Assembly (NCBI GenBank): GCA_008931825.1
Contig: QXVZ01029087.1
Span: 1 to 22,639 of the forward strand
Length of the DNA stretch: 22,639 nucleotides
Direction: 5' to 3'
Origin: Phallusia fumigata
Lineage: Eukaryota; Chordata; Ascidiacea; Phlebobranchia; Ascidiidae
In this document: one piece after another, positions 9,574 through 19,350 of the stretch
Position numbering within the stretch: position 1 is the stretch's first letter
How the letters are laid out: each line of letters opens with the position of its first letter
Translations under genes and position numbers: made by a program
The notes under the pieces: generated by a model
Database searches by the model: none
What the model was told of the DNA's origin: nothing
What the model saw: the letters and a program-made list of their open reading frames with translations, nothing else

Positions 9574-11017
9574 TTACGTGGTTTTCAACACACGAATGCG
9601 GTAAACTTAGTTCGCCCATGCGCCCCCTTTGCCCGAACTTCCGCAGTTGGTGCTGGCTCCGTATTTCTTGTAGGTTAGTTCGGCGTCACGTGATCCAGCG
9701 CACCATCCACCGTTCTGCAAAGCGATGAAACCGTATCCTCGCGCATGCGCAGCTTGCACACATTTGGCGATGGCTTCCTGGAGAGTCCAGTAATCTCCAT
9801 CGAGGATCGGGTCGAGTCCTTCAAGAGTTGGGATGGCGCGGTCTGAAGTGTCAGTCCAGCAGCCGAGGTCAAGCAGGGAAGCTGAAAAAATGAAATTCGT
9901 TTGTCGATTTGGTGAAAATGAATTTTTCTTTTGTAGAAAAAGTCACGCATCCCTAAACTTTCTTATAATCGTACAATTTTACCAAACTTATCGGCAGCAA
10001 AATGTTACTTTAAGGTTGCAAATTATGGTTCAAAGTTAACCATTACGTTTGAGTTTGCATAACGTAAAGCAGCTACAAAGAAAGGATGAATGTCAATCTG
10101 TTGATGCTTCACAAAATCCAAGTGTCAACAATTCTAAACTTGCACGGGTATGATTCATAAATATATTGAACACTTACCTTCCGAAATAGAGTTGATTTCG
10201 TAAACTTGATTAGCCCAAGAACCTCCTTCACCTCCAGCCAAACAAGCTGTGCTTGTTCCATATTGACGGTAAGTGTCTCGAGCCGTAGATGAGCTGGCGC
10301 ACCAGCCTCCGTTCTGTGGGGAAAATTATTTTTTTATGTGCGGAGTACACTCTTTGTTCAGTGTATTGAAGAACAACCTCATGAAACGGACTCCAAAATA
10401 ATTACAAATTAGCACCTTGTAGCGCCCCTACGACTTTTGTCACGTGTTTATGTGCACGTGAAACAAGCGAAGCGTGTCTATTGCCTTTTTCGTGTTGCCC
10501 GCGCGCTCTCTTGTTGTTTTCGACTTGCGCGTTATTCTATTATTTCACGTGTGAAATAAACAGCCGCTACAACATTCTCAAAAATTAGCACATTCTTCAA
10601 GACGACTCGAATACCCCTACATAACGTCAACCGCATTTCTGCAGATATTGCAACTTTATGACGTTACCTGAACAGCAAATACGTCATCGCCGTGCTCGTT
10701 AGCGACTCTGGCGCATTTTTGAATCGCGTTGATTCTTTGCCAGTAGTTTCCATCAAGAATGGGATCTCCTTCTCTTGTCGCGATTGCCCTGGTGGCGGTG
10801 TCTCCCCCAACATCCGAGATTGTTGTAAGTTACTGAACAAGAAACAATGTGTCGGTAGCGCAAAGTTTTCTTTAAATCTCAAAATTTCGTTGCATTTTAA
10901 CTGGATGCAAGTTCTGGCTTGTCTCTTGTGACCCCAACAGTTCTTACCTGGGTAGTAGGTCACGGCGCTTGCAACTCCAATGAACGCACAGGCAATGGTC
11001 AGAACCAAAATCTCCAT
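9574..11017 (-). pseudogene. Gene D: broken copy of the two-domain GCW/GGWC gene
   Basis: Exons corresponding to gene A are 11017-10948, 10832-10668, 10313-10178 and 9881-9574 on the minus strand. The signal peptide (MEILVLTIACAFIGVASA) and all internal splice sites remain. Two lesions are visible. First, just after GCWG in domain 1, D has five G where A has four (10804-10808). Exon 2 is therefore 165 rather than 164 bases, and the shifted frame stops about 20 codons later. Second, near the end of domain 2 the Gln codon of W-A-N-Q-V-Y is TAA (9607-9609), which would remove the last 11 residues even without the shift. In addition, the leader acceptor has cag changed to ccg, although an alternative ttag lies next to it. 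Intron 2 carries an insertion. Otherwise the exons are close to A, which points to recent decay. A sequencing error could explain the G-run but not both changes. Confidence 0.8.
10406..10591. mobile_element. MITE-like insertion in intron 2 of gene D
   Basis: About 165 bases lie between two exact copies of aaattagcac (10406-10415 and 10582-10591). The matching place in intron 2 of gene A has one copy of this site (gtgctaat on the sense strand, about 1689-1696) and no insert, which is an empty site. The inserted DNA is bounded by ttgtagcg (10417-10424) and its inverse cgctacaa (10565-10572). It is richer in GC and in cacgtg motifs than its surroundings. It has no coding capacity. A non-autonomous DNA transposon with short terminal inverted repeats is the best reading; a SINE is less likely. 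Confidence 0.6.
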
Positions 11018-11280
11018 CCTAACGGAAATGAAACCACTATGATAAAATTATTGTCTATTGTCGCAACTCCCCGTGTAAATGTAACAGGTATAACATGTCT
11101 TTACTATTTCAGCCATTTTGTCACTTAAAAGTTTTCATTTTACAAAAAAAAAACACACCACTGATTACTTAATTATACAAAAAGTATTTACCTTTGACAA
11201 ATTGACGAAGTACTTTCGAAAAATTGATGATGATCTGATGACTTGAGAACTTGAAAATATTTTCTTTAGCAAACATCCTC

Positions 11281-11400
11281 TTTTTTATAGCAGCCCCTTG
11301 AATTTTTCCGTCCCGATTTTAACATTGCGGAATTCCCGAAAATGTTTCAGCTGATTTTATTGCGACATTTCCCTGTTTGTTTTGTATTATCAAAAGTGGT
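11281..11400 (-). promoter_or_regulatory. Promoter of gene D with TATA box and kappa-B-like site
   Basis: A minus-strand TATA box (ctataaaaaa) lies at 11290-11281. The leader then runs to a donor after 11192 (gtcaaag|gtaaat). It carries the same catcagatcatcatcaa string as gene A. GGAATTCCC at 11329-11337 resembles a Rel/NF-kappa-B site, but A has gggaaaaccg at the aligned place. The promoter looks intact although the coding region is broken. Confidence 0.6.
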
Positions 11401-11440
11401 AAATCTTATGCAAATTTTATCTAATTCGGCGAAAAAGTGT

Positions 11441-11984
11441 TACGTCACCGAGCATTCCAAGGTTGGGTTTAAACTGTTTTAAATACAGATAGCATTAAAT
11501 AGAAAAAGGAATGTATCAACGTTTGAAGCCAATCGCTTAACTAATTGTAATCAATGCAAAATATGTCAAAAGTGTTAAAAACAATAAAAGTTTTCCGTTT
11601 AATAATAATGTATCTGTTAAACTTCACTGAAACGGTTTGTTGTTAGAAAAAACATTGTGCTTTGTACATAAACTCCGGGAGTTTTCAGATTTTAAGAACG
11701 AATTTCACCAAAACGTGCCTTGTTTTGTCAGAAGCCACACACAATCCCGTTGATCGCCAAATACCCTGCGACTACAACTGGCCAGTTACATCACCAGACA
11801 AAATGGCGTATAGTTTATTTCTTCTTAGTTTTTGCCAAAAAAATACAAAATTGATTAACAGAACGCAGCATTGCTTTAATTAACATTGGTGAGAGACTGG
11901 ATGCTTTTGTAAGCTAAAACATTGATGTTGCTGCAAGTGTTGGGAGAAGTCAACTCATCTAATCGAACTCTGAACCCGGAAAAG
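11441..11984. other. Intergenic, no gene seen
   Basis: AT-rich DNA upstream of gene D. The frame at 11662-11883 has no start context, signal peptide or domain signature and is treated as chance. No homology to other parts of the window was recognised except where the repeat block at about 11985 begins. Confidence 0.4.
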
Positions 11985-12520
11985 GAAAATAAATGCAATT
12001 CGATACTGTTATTAAAGCAATACATGAATACTGCTGCAAACAGATTTTCGAAGATTTCTGCACTAATGCACCTTAGATTTTCGAAGAGTTGTGATTTTGG
12101 TGACTTCTGTGACTCACTAATCAGGGATTAAATTATTATTGGAAATAAGTGCAATTAACTCCGCGGAAGTGAGTTAAAGGAAGAAGAATAAGCTTCTAAA
12201 AAACATAACAAATGAGGTTGGGTCACAAATGAAAATGTTTTCATCTAGGAACTGAGCAAACTTCAACGTGCAACGTGAACCACGTGGCAATTAACCAACT
12301 GTGCCTGAAGCGGATTGTGTGCATTCGGCATGACGTCAGAGCGTGTTCTGCCTGGGAAGCAGATGTTTGAAGTTCGGTGGAAGGAACTACTTCTCTCATT
12401 GCTGCAACACCACAGATCAAGCAACAGCGCAAACACCTGGAATCCATACTATGGCATGAGATGGAATCAGTAAGTACAAATTGTTTACCAAACATTTTTT
12501 AAACAGTGGGCTTTCGAGTT
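11985..12520 (+). repeat. Duplicated block I, copy 1 (partner at 18.9-19.35 kb)
   Basis: Shared landmarks in order are aaatgcaattcga-ac, tgtgactcactaatcag, and a core of about 245 bases (12255-12500). The core contains aacgtgcaac, the perfect CRE palindrome tgacgtca (12331-12338), agcgtgttctgcctggg, and cattgctgcaacaccac-gatcaa. It ends in a donor-like gtaagt at 12470. The downstream ttcgagt is also shared. No reading frame is preserved between the two copies, so this is not a conserved coding exon. A CRE followed 130-140 bases later by a donor could be a TATA-less promoter with a non-coding first exon, or a diverged repeat. Confidence 0.6.
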
Positions 12521-13700
12521 GGTTACGCTCAAGTAGAAACTACAATTTTAATTGCAAACTTATTTTTAAAACATATCAAATTGTTTACATATCAAAAAAA
12601 GGGAAGGGATTCTTTCCTATGGAGGCTTTATGACAAAAAAATACTTTTCTACTACTGCACGTCTTTACCGAAGCGCTGATGGGTATTGCAGAAAACATGC
12701 TGACACAACCAATTGCGTCATATTTGACGTCACCAACATCAAGCACTCATTTGGCGGTTAAAAACTGCTGAATAACAACAAATAACAAAAATTCCTGAGC
12801 CAACGTCCAAAATTTCCTTTCCAGGACCGAGGTTTCCGTATTTCATTAAAAGCTTCACTGTTTCAACCAGACACGAAGTAGCCTATGTCTTTTATAGTTG
12901 TTGTTCGTAGAGGGTTGCATTCTGGGTGTAACGTTCGCTTTTTCGTTTATTCGTGTCTTGTAGGAGCATGTGGTTGTAAATTAAACCCCACGAGCCCAAC
13001 CGATGTGACTCAGTATGATGCGGGGTATAACATTTTTCCACAGGTTGCTAGTTTACGCGGGCATAGCTGGACACACAATCATTTATTTCCAGATTATCTG
13101 ATTGTCACAGTTTCGAGTGCGGTGCCAGTCACATAACGTTTTCTAGTGACAACACAACCTTTTTATCCTAAAATTTATTTTCTTTGTTTCCTTGTGACTT
13201 TTTTACAAATCACAGAGTCACCATTTTTTGACACATGTCGAATTCTCCTTGAACACAAATCCTCCGCAAAATCAAATAATAATCGGTCTTTTGTTGGTAT
13301 CTTAAAAGTTTTTCAGTTTAACAGTAAACCTTCTTAATGTTTCTACTGAACTATCAGCTGCCGCTTGTTCGTAGTTTGTCTTTTGGTACAGACTCTTATT
13401 CTAACGAGCGACGGGCCGCAAATACAAATTACGCGAACTAAATGATTAGTTTTCTATTTGCTCTAAATCAATTCGTACACTTGTACATTTTTATTGAGCT
13501 AAAAAATGTTGTTCCCGTCTGGTTTCTGTTGTCGAAGAAAAAAACCTGCTTAAAAAATTTTTTTTCATTTGCAGCATTTTTTTAATTTTTATGCTCTCAC
13601 CTTTTTGTGGTCTACGTTTAAGTTGTGTTTGTGTATTCTGAACAAACAATGCATACGCCAGGTGGCGTTGTGCGACGTTCAAACAAGTAAGTCGGAGCAA
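12521..13700. other. Intergenic, no gene seen
   Basis: No supported gene. A second perfect CRE (tgacgtca, 12726-12733) sits near a tgcgtca at about 12714. The frames at 12885-13136, 13146-13337 and 13491-13709 lack any recognisable feature or conservation within the window. Confidence 0.4.
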
Positions 13701-14262
13701 GCCTGGCAAGAAATATGGACTTTAATCTTATAGGGCTAGTCCCGAGTTTATTTTTAAACAAACAGAACGGACACAGAGCATATCACGTCATGTAATACTC
13801 ATACGCGGGTAACATTTGGTTTTCAAACCCGTCAGTTTTAGGTGAACTGGTGGGTAAAGCGAATTCACTTAAGGTTTTGAAAACCGTGTGAAGGTGTTAT
13901 AATTGTATTATTTCTCTAAATATTGTAAAATTAAAATTCTGCTGATGTTTTGAACTGTTATTTACTCAATGTGTATGGAATAATGCTTATAGACGCGAGA
14001 CGTGAAATTTAAAAATGTAATACAACATACATCAAGTCTATTCTCTTTATTAATGCCGACATACAGACAATCTTTAATAAACTTATTTGAAGATCTGATT
14101 TCCTGAGCTTCGCATGAAAAGAACAAATAGGTTTTAAAACATTGAAACTGCCTATAAGAAGATTTTAATTTAATGTCAGTATTTCATTAAGGATAAATGT
14201 ACAAATTCCTGAGAATTTTCCTACGAAAATGTAAGATCAGGTTGTCAAATTCAGTAAAACCA
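13701..14262. repeat. Duplicated block II, copy 1 (partner at 15.78-16.64 kb)
   Basis: Shared strings are tttaatcttatagggct (13721-13737), ttttcaaaccc-gtcagttttaggtg against ttttaaacccagctatcagttttacgtg, gctttgaac/gttttgaac followed by tatttac, and tttaatgtcagtatttcatt-a-gataaatgt (about 14170-14200). The block is the 3' flank of the small peptide gene at 14.3 kb, so its partner may mark a lost second copy of that gene. Confidence 0.6.
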
Positions 14263-14326
14263 ACTTTACAATAGTAATCCATATTTGGCATTCACCTCAT
14301 TATTTTGATTATTTTGAAGACCATTT

Positions 14327-14860
14327 TTATTCTCTTCTTAATTCGTCCAAAACAATTTCCGCTTCATCGGATTCAAGGCTCTCAATAGCTTCCCTTAGTT
14401 GCGAGAGATCTGAAAAGCACAATAAAAAAGTCTAAACCTTTAAACAAAAAATTATAATATAACTAAACATAATCTAAACACACACACAGCTTCTGTTTTA
14501 AAGTTTGACTAACTAAAGACGTTTTGGGCAGACATAACGCCAAAATCTAAATTCTTGTTTCGTTGGTTTTAAACAATCTTCCTAGAAATGATTGAAATAC
14601 TCGGCGGTTGAATGCACGAAGCTGGTTTGTAAACCAACTTCTGGTTTACAATGTAATATGGATAAATCAGGCTTCCGAATTTTTAAATTAGTCTTCAGTC
14701 TCATTTTTGTTATCTTTGTCAAATTGCTTACAACAATAAATTAAATCTTACCGTTATCCATGCTGCTGGTGTCACCTCTCCTACGCCCCCATGCGTTTGT
14801 TGTATCAATGCACATCAGCATAACACAAGCAACCAATGCCAACAAAACTACTTTATTCAT
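14327..14860 (-). CDS. Small secreted peptide precursor, 63 aa, two exons
   Basis: The exons are 14860-14752 and 14409-14327 on the minus strand. They are joined by a phase-1 intron with a gtaaga donor and a ttttcag acceptor. The first 23 residues are a clear signal peptide (MNKVVLLALVACVMLMC, ending DTTNA). A very short basic stretch WGRRR follows. The rest is an acidic, helix-forming tail (SQLREAIESLESDEAEIVL and on) ending LRRE. There is no cysteine after the signal. A 5' acceptor (ttttttcag, exon from 14918) precedes the ATG by 58 bases, so the leader is spliced, in cis or by a spliced leader. The layout (signal, basic piece starting with Trp, acidic tail) recalls ascidian antimicrobial peptide precursors. 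Here the basic piece is unusually short. RRR could be a proprotein cleavage site. Naming it an antimicrobial peptide is inference; a regulatory peptide is the alternative. Confidence 0.6.
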
Positions 14861-15196
14861 CTTAATTTTTTTTTAAGCAAAACTTTATCGTACTTTGATT
14901 AATTCGGTTTTATTCTATCTGAAAAAAATAATACCATAGTTCAAAGCAACACCAACCTTCACTACGATATAAAAAATATCGACTAATGAAAAAAATTTAT
15001 AATTTTCTCCTGTAAAGTTTTGATCATTTAATCTGGATAAATCAGGCTTCTGATTTTTAATTTTATTCTTCAGCCTGAAGATTTGATTATCTGAAAATAA
15101 CTTAACATCTCGACTTGACCTTTAAAGGAAATTTATTCGGCATACATGCCCTTTTTAAAGTGGCAGCAACCTATACTACGATATCAATGACAACCC
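14654..15196. repeat. Partial tandem duplication around the peptide gene
   Basis: The string atggataaatcaggcttc, followed by a T/A run and tcttcag, occurs at 14654-14702 (inside the peptide gene intron) and again at 15027-15077. A second pair, caacactaacct-type sequence ending cactacgatat, occurs at about 14944-14970 and 15164-15186. The order is preserved but the right-hand unit is about 150 bases shorter and lacks the signal-peptide exon. This looks like a duplicated unit that lost exon 1. Confidence 0.5.
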
Positions 15197-15780
15197 GAAA
15201 AATAAAAGACCAAGCTAGATTTTATTCTCATCAGTAAATCACCTGTTTTGAATTTGGTCAAAGCAGCTCAGCGTTTAAACAGCGAGCGAAAGACGAACTC
15301 ACTACACTTTATTCACTCTATCCGAAAATGCCTCAAACAAACCGTTGTTGAAATTATTTCGTAACAAGCTTAGATGAACGCTCCAACTTTAATAGCCCTT
15401 TCCTGAGTTTCCTTATTAAACGACGAATCCCACCAGATTTGCTAGGAAAATTTGTTGCCCCAGCAGTTCTGACAAAGTTTTTGCAAAACACTATAATTTG
15501 CCATATGTTTTCCCACGCTGGGATGAGAGGCGTTGCACGATGGCATGTGGCGAGGCTATGACAAGTCGAAGTTTTTGAGCCAATATCAACCTTGACCTGT
15601 TTCGAAGAGGAATCTATCTTAGGAAATACCTCAAAATATTTTCATAGTTTTTTTTGCGTTTTGGTCTCGTGAATAGACCAAATTGTGGCGAAAGTTTCCT
15701 TTATATCGATCGATATTTTGGGATGGGATAGGAATACACTTGTTGCTGTTGTGTGAGATCCAAACTTTTAAGTCACAAAA
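15197..15780. other. Intergenic, no gene seen
   Basis: AT-rich DNA upstream of the peptide gene. No domain signature, RNA gene or splice-supported exon was recognised. The minus-strand frame at 15631-15870 runs into repeat block II and is considered chance. Confidence 0.4.
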
Positions 15781-16638
15781 CTGGGCAAGAATCTTTAATC
15801 TTATAGGGCTATTCGGGAACTTGTTGTAAGTGCAAATGTACATGGGCATAGCGCGGCATGTACGCCACATACGACACGTTGATCACATTTTGTTTTTAAA
15901 CCCAGCTATCAGTTTTACGTGTACCAGGATGGCTGTACGGTACAGTACGTCTTAAGTAATGAGTACATCGTTACAAGGGGCGTACCATACCACCGTACCT
16001 TACCTTTAGATGCTTTTTGCTGCGTACCGTACCGCACCTTACCTTACTGCTATCTATTGTCAAGGATAGGAAACGATACGGCAGGTATTAAGTTGTACGT
16101 ACCATCTACATCCTTACGAAGGGCGTACCGAACCACTGTAAAAACACGTTTAGATGTTTTTGCTGTGTACCACACCGCGCCAACATAGCGTAGTCTAGCC
16201 TACTGTCGTCCTTGACGAGTACAAAAAATCCATTCTACGCTTTTCAGACTATCCAAATAAACTATTTCTCTTTACATTGCAGTTTTCAAACGTATTGCAA
16301 ACGTAAGTTGAAAATATTAAAACTCTGTTGTTGCTTTGAACCGCTATTTACAATGTCTACATTTGGAGTAGCACTAAAACGCGATTTGCGAAATATCGAT
16401 GATAATACGACAAATTTTAAATCGGTCAACAACTCTGTTCATTGATGTTTCATATCAGCAAGTTCAATTGAACACTTTAAAGATAAACTTTGGTAATTCT
16501 ACTTTCCTGTGTTTTGCCTAAAAAGATTTAAAACAATTTTAGTTTAATGTCAGTATTTTATTCAGAATAAATGTTTCGATACTGGTGTCGGAGTTTACCA
16601 AACAAAATTTAAAAACGGTTTGTCAATTCCAGTCAAAT
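15781..16638. repeat. Duplicated block II, copy 2
   Basis: Partner of 13701-14262. It is longer because a GTACC-rich segment (about 15920-16220) sits between the gtcagtttta-gtg and gctttgaac landmarks that are close together in copy 1. On the minus strand its end contains AATAAA in ctgaataaaatactgac, a polyadenylation-like context. This is expected if the block is the 3' end of a former second peptide gene. I could not find matching exons at 16.64-17.2 kb. Confidence 0.55.
15963..16184 (+). repeat. Two-copy direct repeat rich in GTACC/TACCG
   Basis: Copies at 15963-16042 and 16105-16184 share a frame of acatc-ttac-agggcgtacc-aaccac, then tttagatg-tttttgctg-gtacc-accgc. The first copy has extra short ccgtacc/accttacc iterations. 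The period is 142 bases. The frame crossing it at 15919-16188 is a by-product of the repeat and not a gene. Confidence 0.75.
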
Positions 16639-18890
16639 ATATTTTAAACATTAACCTGTATTTTGGACAAGTTTGAGGCGAAGATACTTTTGATTCAAAG
16701 AGAATAGAAGCGAATTCATTTTTGCACGGGATGAAGAAAGCAGTTGGGGCGTAAAAGGAAGATAGAGTGCGAGACAAAGTTGCGGTCACAGCAAACGATG
16801 TGCTCCCTCAACGGAGTATGTCAACCGTACAGCCACAGAATGATGAGAAGCCAGCGTGAGCAATACAGGTGCACGGACCATACCACGGATCAATAGTTTA
16901 TGCCCCAGAGCACATCCGTTAAACTGCCTTTATAGATTTTTTAACCATACTCTGTTTCAATGCGTTTCTCTCAAAGCGAAAGCATAAAAAATATTCTTGT
17001 GCATTCTGTTTTTGCAAACGAGAAATCGTCTCCTGGTTGTTAGTAGGAGCCAATGCTTTTCATGTGCTTAGAATGCCAGGTTATTTTCGATGTAATAAAA
17101 CGTTTACTGAAAGACAGTCTTCTAAAACAAGTCCTCTAAACTATAGGCGACCTCAATGCACAAAATTCAAACGTTGCGATTTTCCGAACATCGCACATGT
17201 TTGCGGCAACTAGTAAAGTGCTATGGCTGCAAACTTGAACCAAACATTCGGGTCACTGCATTTGAAGATAGAATTTGCGAAGCTGGCGTTGTGGTTCTGG
17301 TGGTGGTTGACGGAGCATTTTGATGGATTAGCTGTTTTTATTTCTTGATTGACCCAGCATGTGAGCATTCACACGAAAAAACATTCTTGAAATCTTCGGA
17401 TTTTTTTTGTTTTTGGGGGGGGGCATTTGTGAAAGAAAAGTTAAAGTTACCCAACGCGCAACAATCTTGTCTAAGCGCAATAGTGGCATGAGGGTGCTGG
17501 TAACAAACGTTAGTATATTGGCGAACACCATGCCCCTGAAATGTCCTCGTCTTCGCCACTTATATTTGATTAAAGTTTTAGTTCCAAAAGTGTCTGAATA
17601 CTACAGAGTTTTAATTCGTGACTATCTGTTCAAAATTTCAAGTAGTCTATAACCGATTTATTTGATCGCAACGACTGGTTTATCGCTTTTTTAATATGCT
17701 CATTTTGACAACAACATAAAGTTGTAAATACCGCAATGTTTACAGCCACCACTGGTAACAATATATTTATAGTGGCTAATTTCGTTTTGAGAGAATCAAA
17801 CAGAAGTTGGAGTTTAATTCGTGTCAAAATAAGTTCAACCAACGATCAGAGGCTAAAGTGTTGTTTATCAAATTCGTCTTGTGTACCTGTCACGTAGTCA
17901 CGCGGTAAGCTTTACGTCAATGTTAAAGTGCTACGTTAACTTGAATCTAAGTCCTTATTTGGCGGTTCAAAGTCATGGCATGGACTTGTTGTAGAGGGTT
18001 GTTATTTCACTTCGTCGCTATACCTCGTGCTTAGTTTACCAGCAAACTACATGCACTGTTGATGCTGTTCAATGTAGTGGGCAAGTTTCTTAATGATACT
18101 GCGATGCATCGTGCTCAGTTTCCAGCATGTTACTCCAGCTACACGTAAATTGCATAAATGATCGTTCCATGTAGCATAGTGATGACGTAAACGCAAACAA
18201 CGTACTGCATGTAGTTACAACCACAACTATGCATACAATTAACACTCCAAGATGCCAAGTTACTAACAAAGTAAGCAATTTACACGCTTTTTATAGTATC
18301 AAACCTACAGGGTTTTTTATTGAAATTTATGGAAAATGTTTTTTATTTTATTTTATTTTTTTGATCGCAAACCGCAATTACTATATGTTATTGCAATCGA
18401 TTACGTGCGGAAGTGCCTAACTAAAGAAAGGAAAATGCGAAATTGTCGCAAATTCAAAAAATAACAGGTTAAAATAAGTGTGCGTTATTCGAGCAACGCA
18501 GACTTCAAAAAGTGGAAAGTATTAAAAATGCATTTACGTTTTTACAACAGCCAAAACAAATTTAATAAGGCAATGTAATGTTTTTTTTATGTTCGCTAGA
18601 TGTCGCCCGTGCTGTGACACCCCTTAGCATGTATAACTGCGTGTTAAGCCTCGGTCGCGGCAGTCAATGCAGTTGAGCGCCAGAAGTGTGTGTGAGATTA
18701 TAAAATGCTTCAGAAGCGAATTTCTATGCAGTTGAAAGGTTCGTTCCAGCTCCCGAATGCCATGCAATGAAGTGGCAATGTTTCTCAAAACTAGTTAAAT
18801 TTTGAATTTAGACTTTGATAGTGTTTGGTTACGATGGAAAGACTGTAAACTAAACCGTTAATGTGTTTGAAGAACAAGTAGAACCATACC
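16639..18890. other. Long gene-poor stretch
   Basis: No supported gene in about 2.25 kb. Seen here: a minus-strand TATA-like ctataaag near 16926-16935 with no convincing exon after it, a T-run followed by nine G at 17415-17423, and a T/A-rich run at about 18337-18362. Short frames occur on both strands, including one with a hydrophobic start at 18278-18090 (minus). None shows splice support or internal homology. Confidence 0.4.
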
Positions 18891-19350
18891 TAGAAAACAA
18901 GAAATGCAATTCGACACTATGTACACACAGAAAAAAACATGACGGTGGGAGATTTGGTGTTTGTATGACTCGTAAACACCCTTTGTGACTCACTAATCAG
19001 CGTCGAAGTTTGTTTCGGAAGCAAAATGTGCATTATGAATGAGTTGGTCACTTTACCATTCACCATTTCAGCATCTTGAACGTGCAACACGAACCACGGG
19101 GCAATCAACTGATGGCGCCTCGAGGTTTCGGATTCTGCGCGTGTGACGGCATGTGACGTCAGAGCGTGTTCTGCCTGGGGTGCAGGTGTTTGTTAAGGTG
19201 CGATAGAAGGAACCACTTCGCTCATTGCTGCAACACCACGGATCAACCACCAGCATTTCTGGTTCAAACCATTCGAAGTCACGAAATACAATCTGTAAGT
19301 AAAAATCGTTCACCATACATTGTTCTATTGGTGTGTCTGTAGTTTCGAGT
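18891..19350 (+). repeat. Duplicated block I, copy 2
   Basis: Partner of 11985-12520, in the same orientation about 6.8 kb away. It keeps aaatgcaattcgacac, tgtgactcactaatcag, the CRE palindrome tgacgtca (19154-19161), agcgtgttctgcctggg, cattgctgcaacaccacggatcaa and the gtaagt donor-like end at 19295. Retention of the CRE and of the donor in otherwise diverged copies is the notable point. A ggttcaaacc string at 19261 resembles a polymerase III B box but is not kept in copy 1. Confidence 0.6.

Larger units (their letters stand above)
700..11440. repeat. Large inverted duplication holding genes A-B and C-D
   Basis: The order A(+), B(-), C(+), D(-), with A most like D and B most like C, is a mirror image. 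The start codons of A and D (1167, 11017) and of B and C (5202, 7114) give axes at about 6092 and 6158. Homology extends past the genes. The proximal promoters match, and upstream of A (about 700-780) and of D (about 11400-11440) both arms share a ttttcgc-aattag stretch followed by taagattta. Inside, the arms match up to about 5530 and 6630. The intergenic parts have diverged heavily, so the event is old or only exons are maintained. Confidence 0.75.

Noticed and set aside
9675-9950. Minus-strand frame overlapping the last exon of gene D
   Set aside because: It is in a shifted frame relative to the domain and only shadows the exon; equivalent shadows exist in the other copies.
12338-12460. 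Plus-strand Cys-rich reading (CLGSRC...HCCNTTD) recalling a Ly6-type CC-NTD end
   Set aside because: A stop codon just upstream is conserved in both copies, the final Cys-Asn is absent and the flanks diverge, so a coding exon is not supported.
12241-12495. Minus-strand frame in duplicated block I
   Set aside because: The partner block at 19.1 kb breaks this frame with a stop, so there is no protein-level conservation.
16595-16789. 64-codon minus-strand frame as a second copy of the small peptide gene
   Set aside because: Only the 3' flank is homologous; the frame has no signal peptide and no similarity to either peptide exon.
18090-18278. Minus-strand frame starting with a long hydrophobic run, like a signal peptide
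   Set aside because: There is no promoter, splice site or family resemblance, and hydrophobic runs are common by chance in AT-rich DNA.
19255-19275. ggttcaaacc as a tRNA or SINE B box
   Set aside because: No A box at the proper distance, no cloverleaf, and it is not kept in the sister block.
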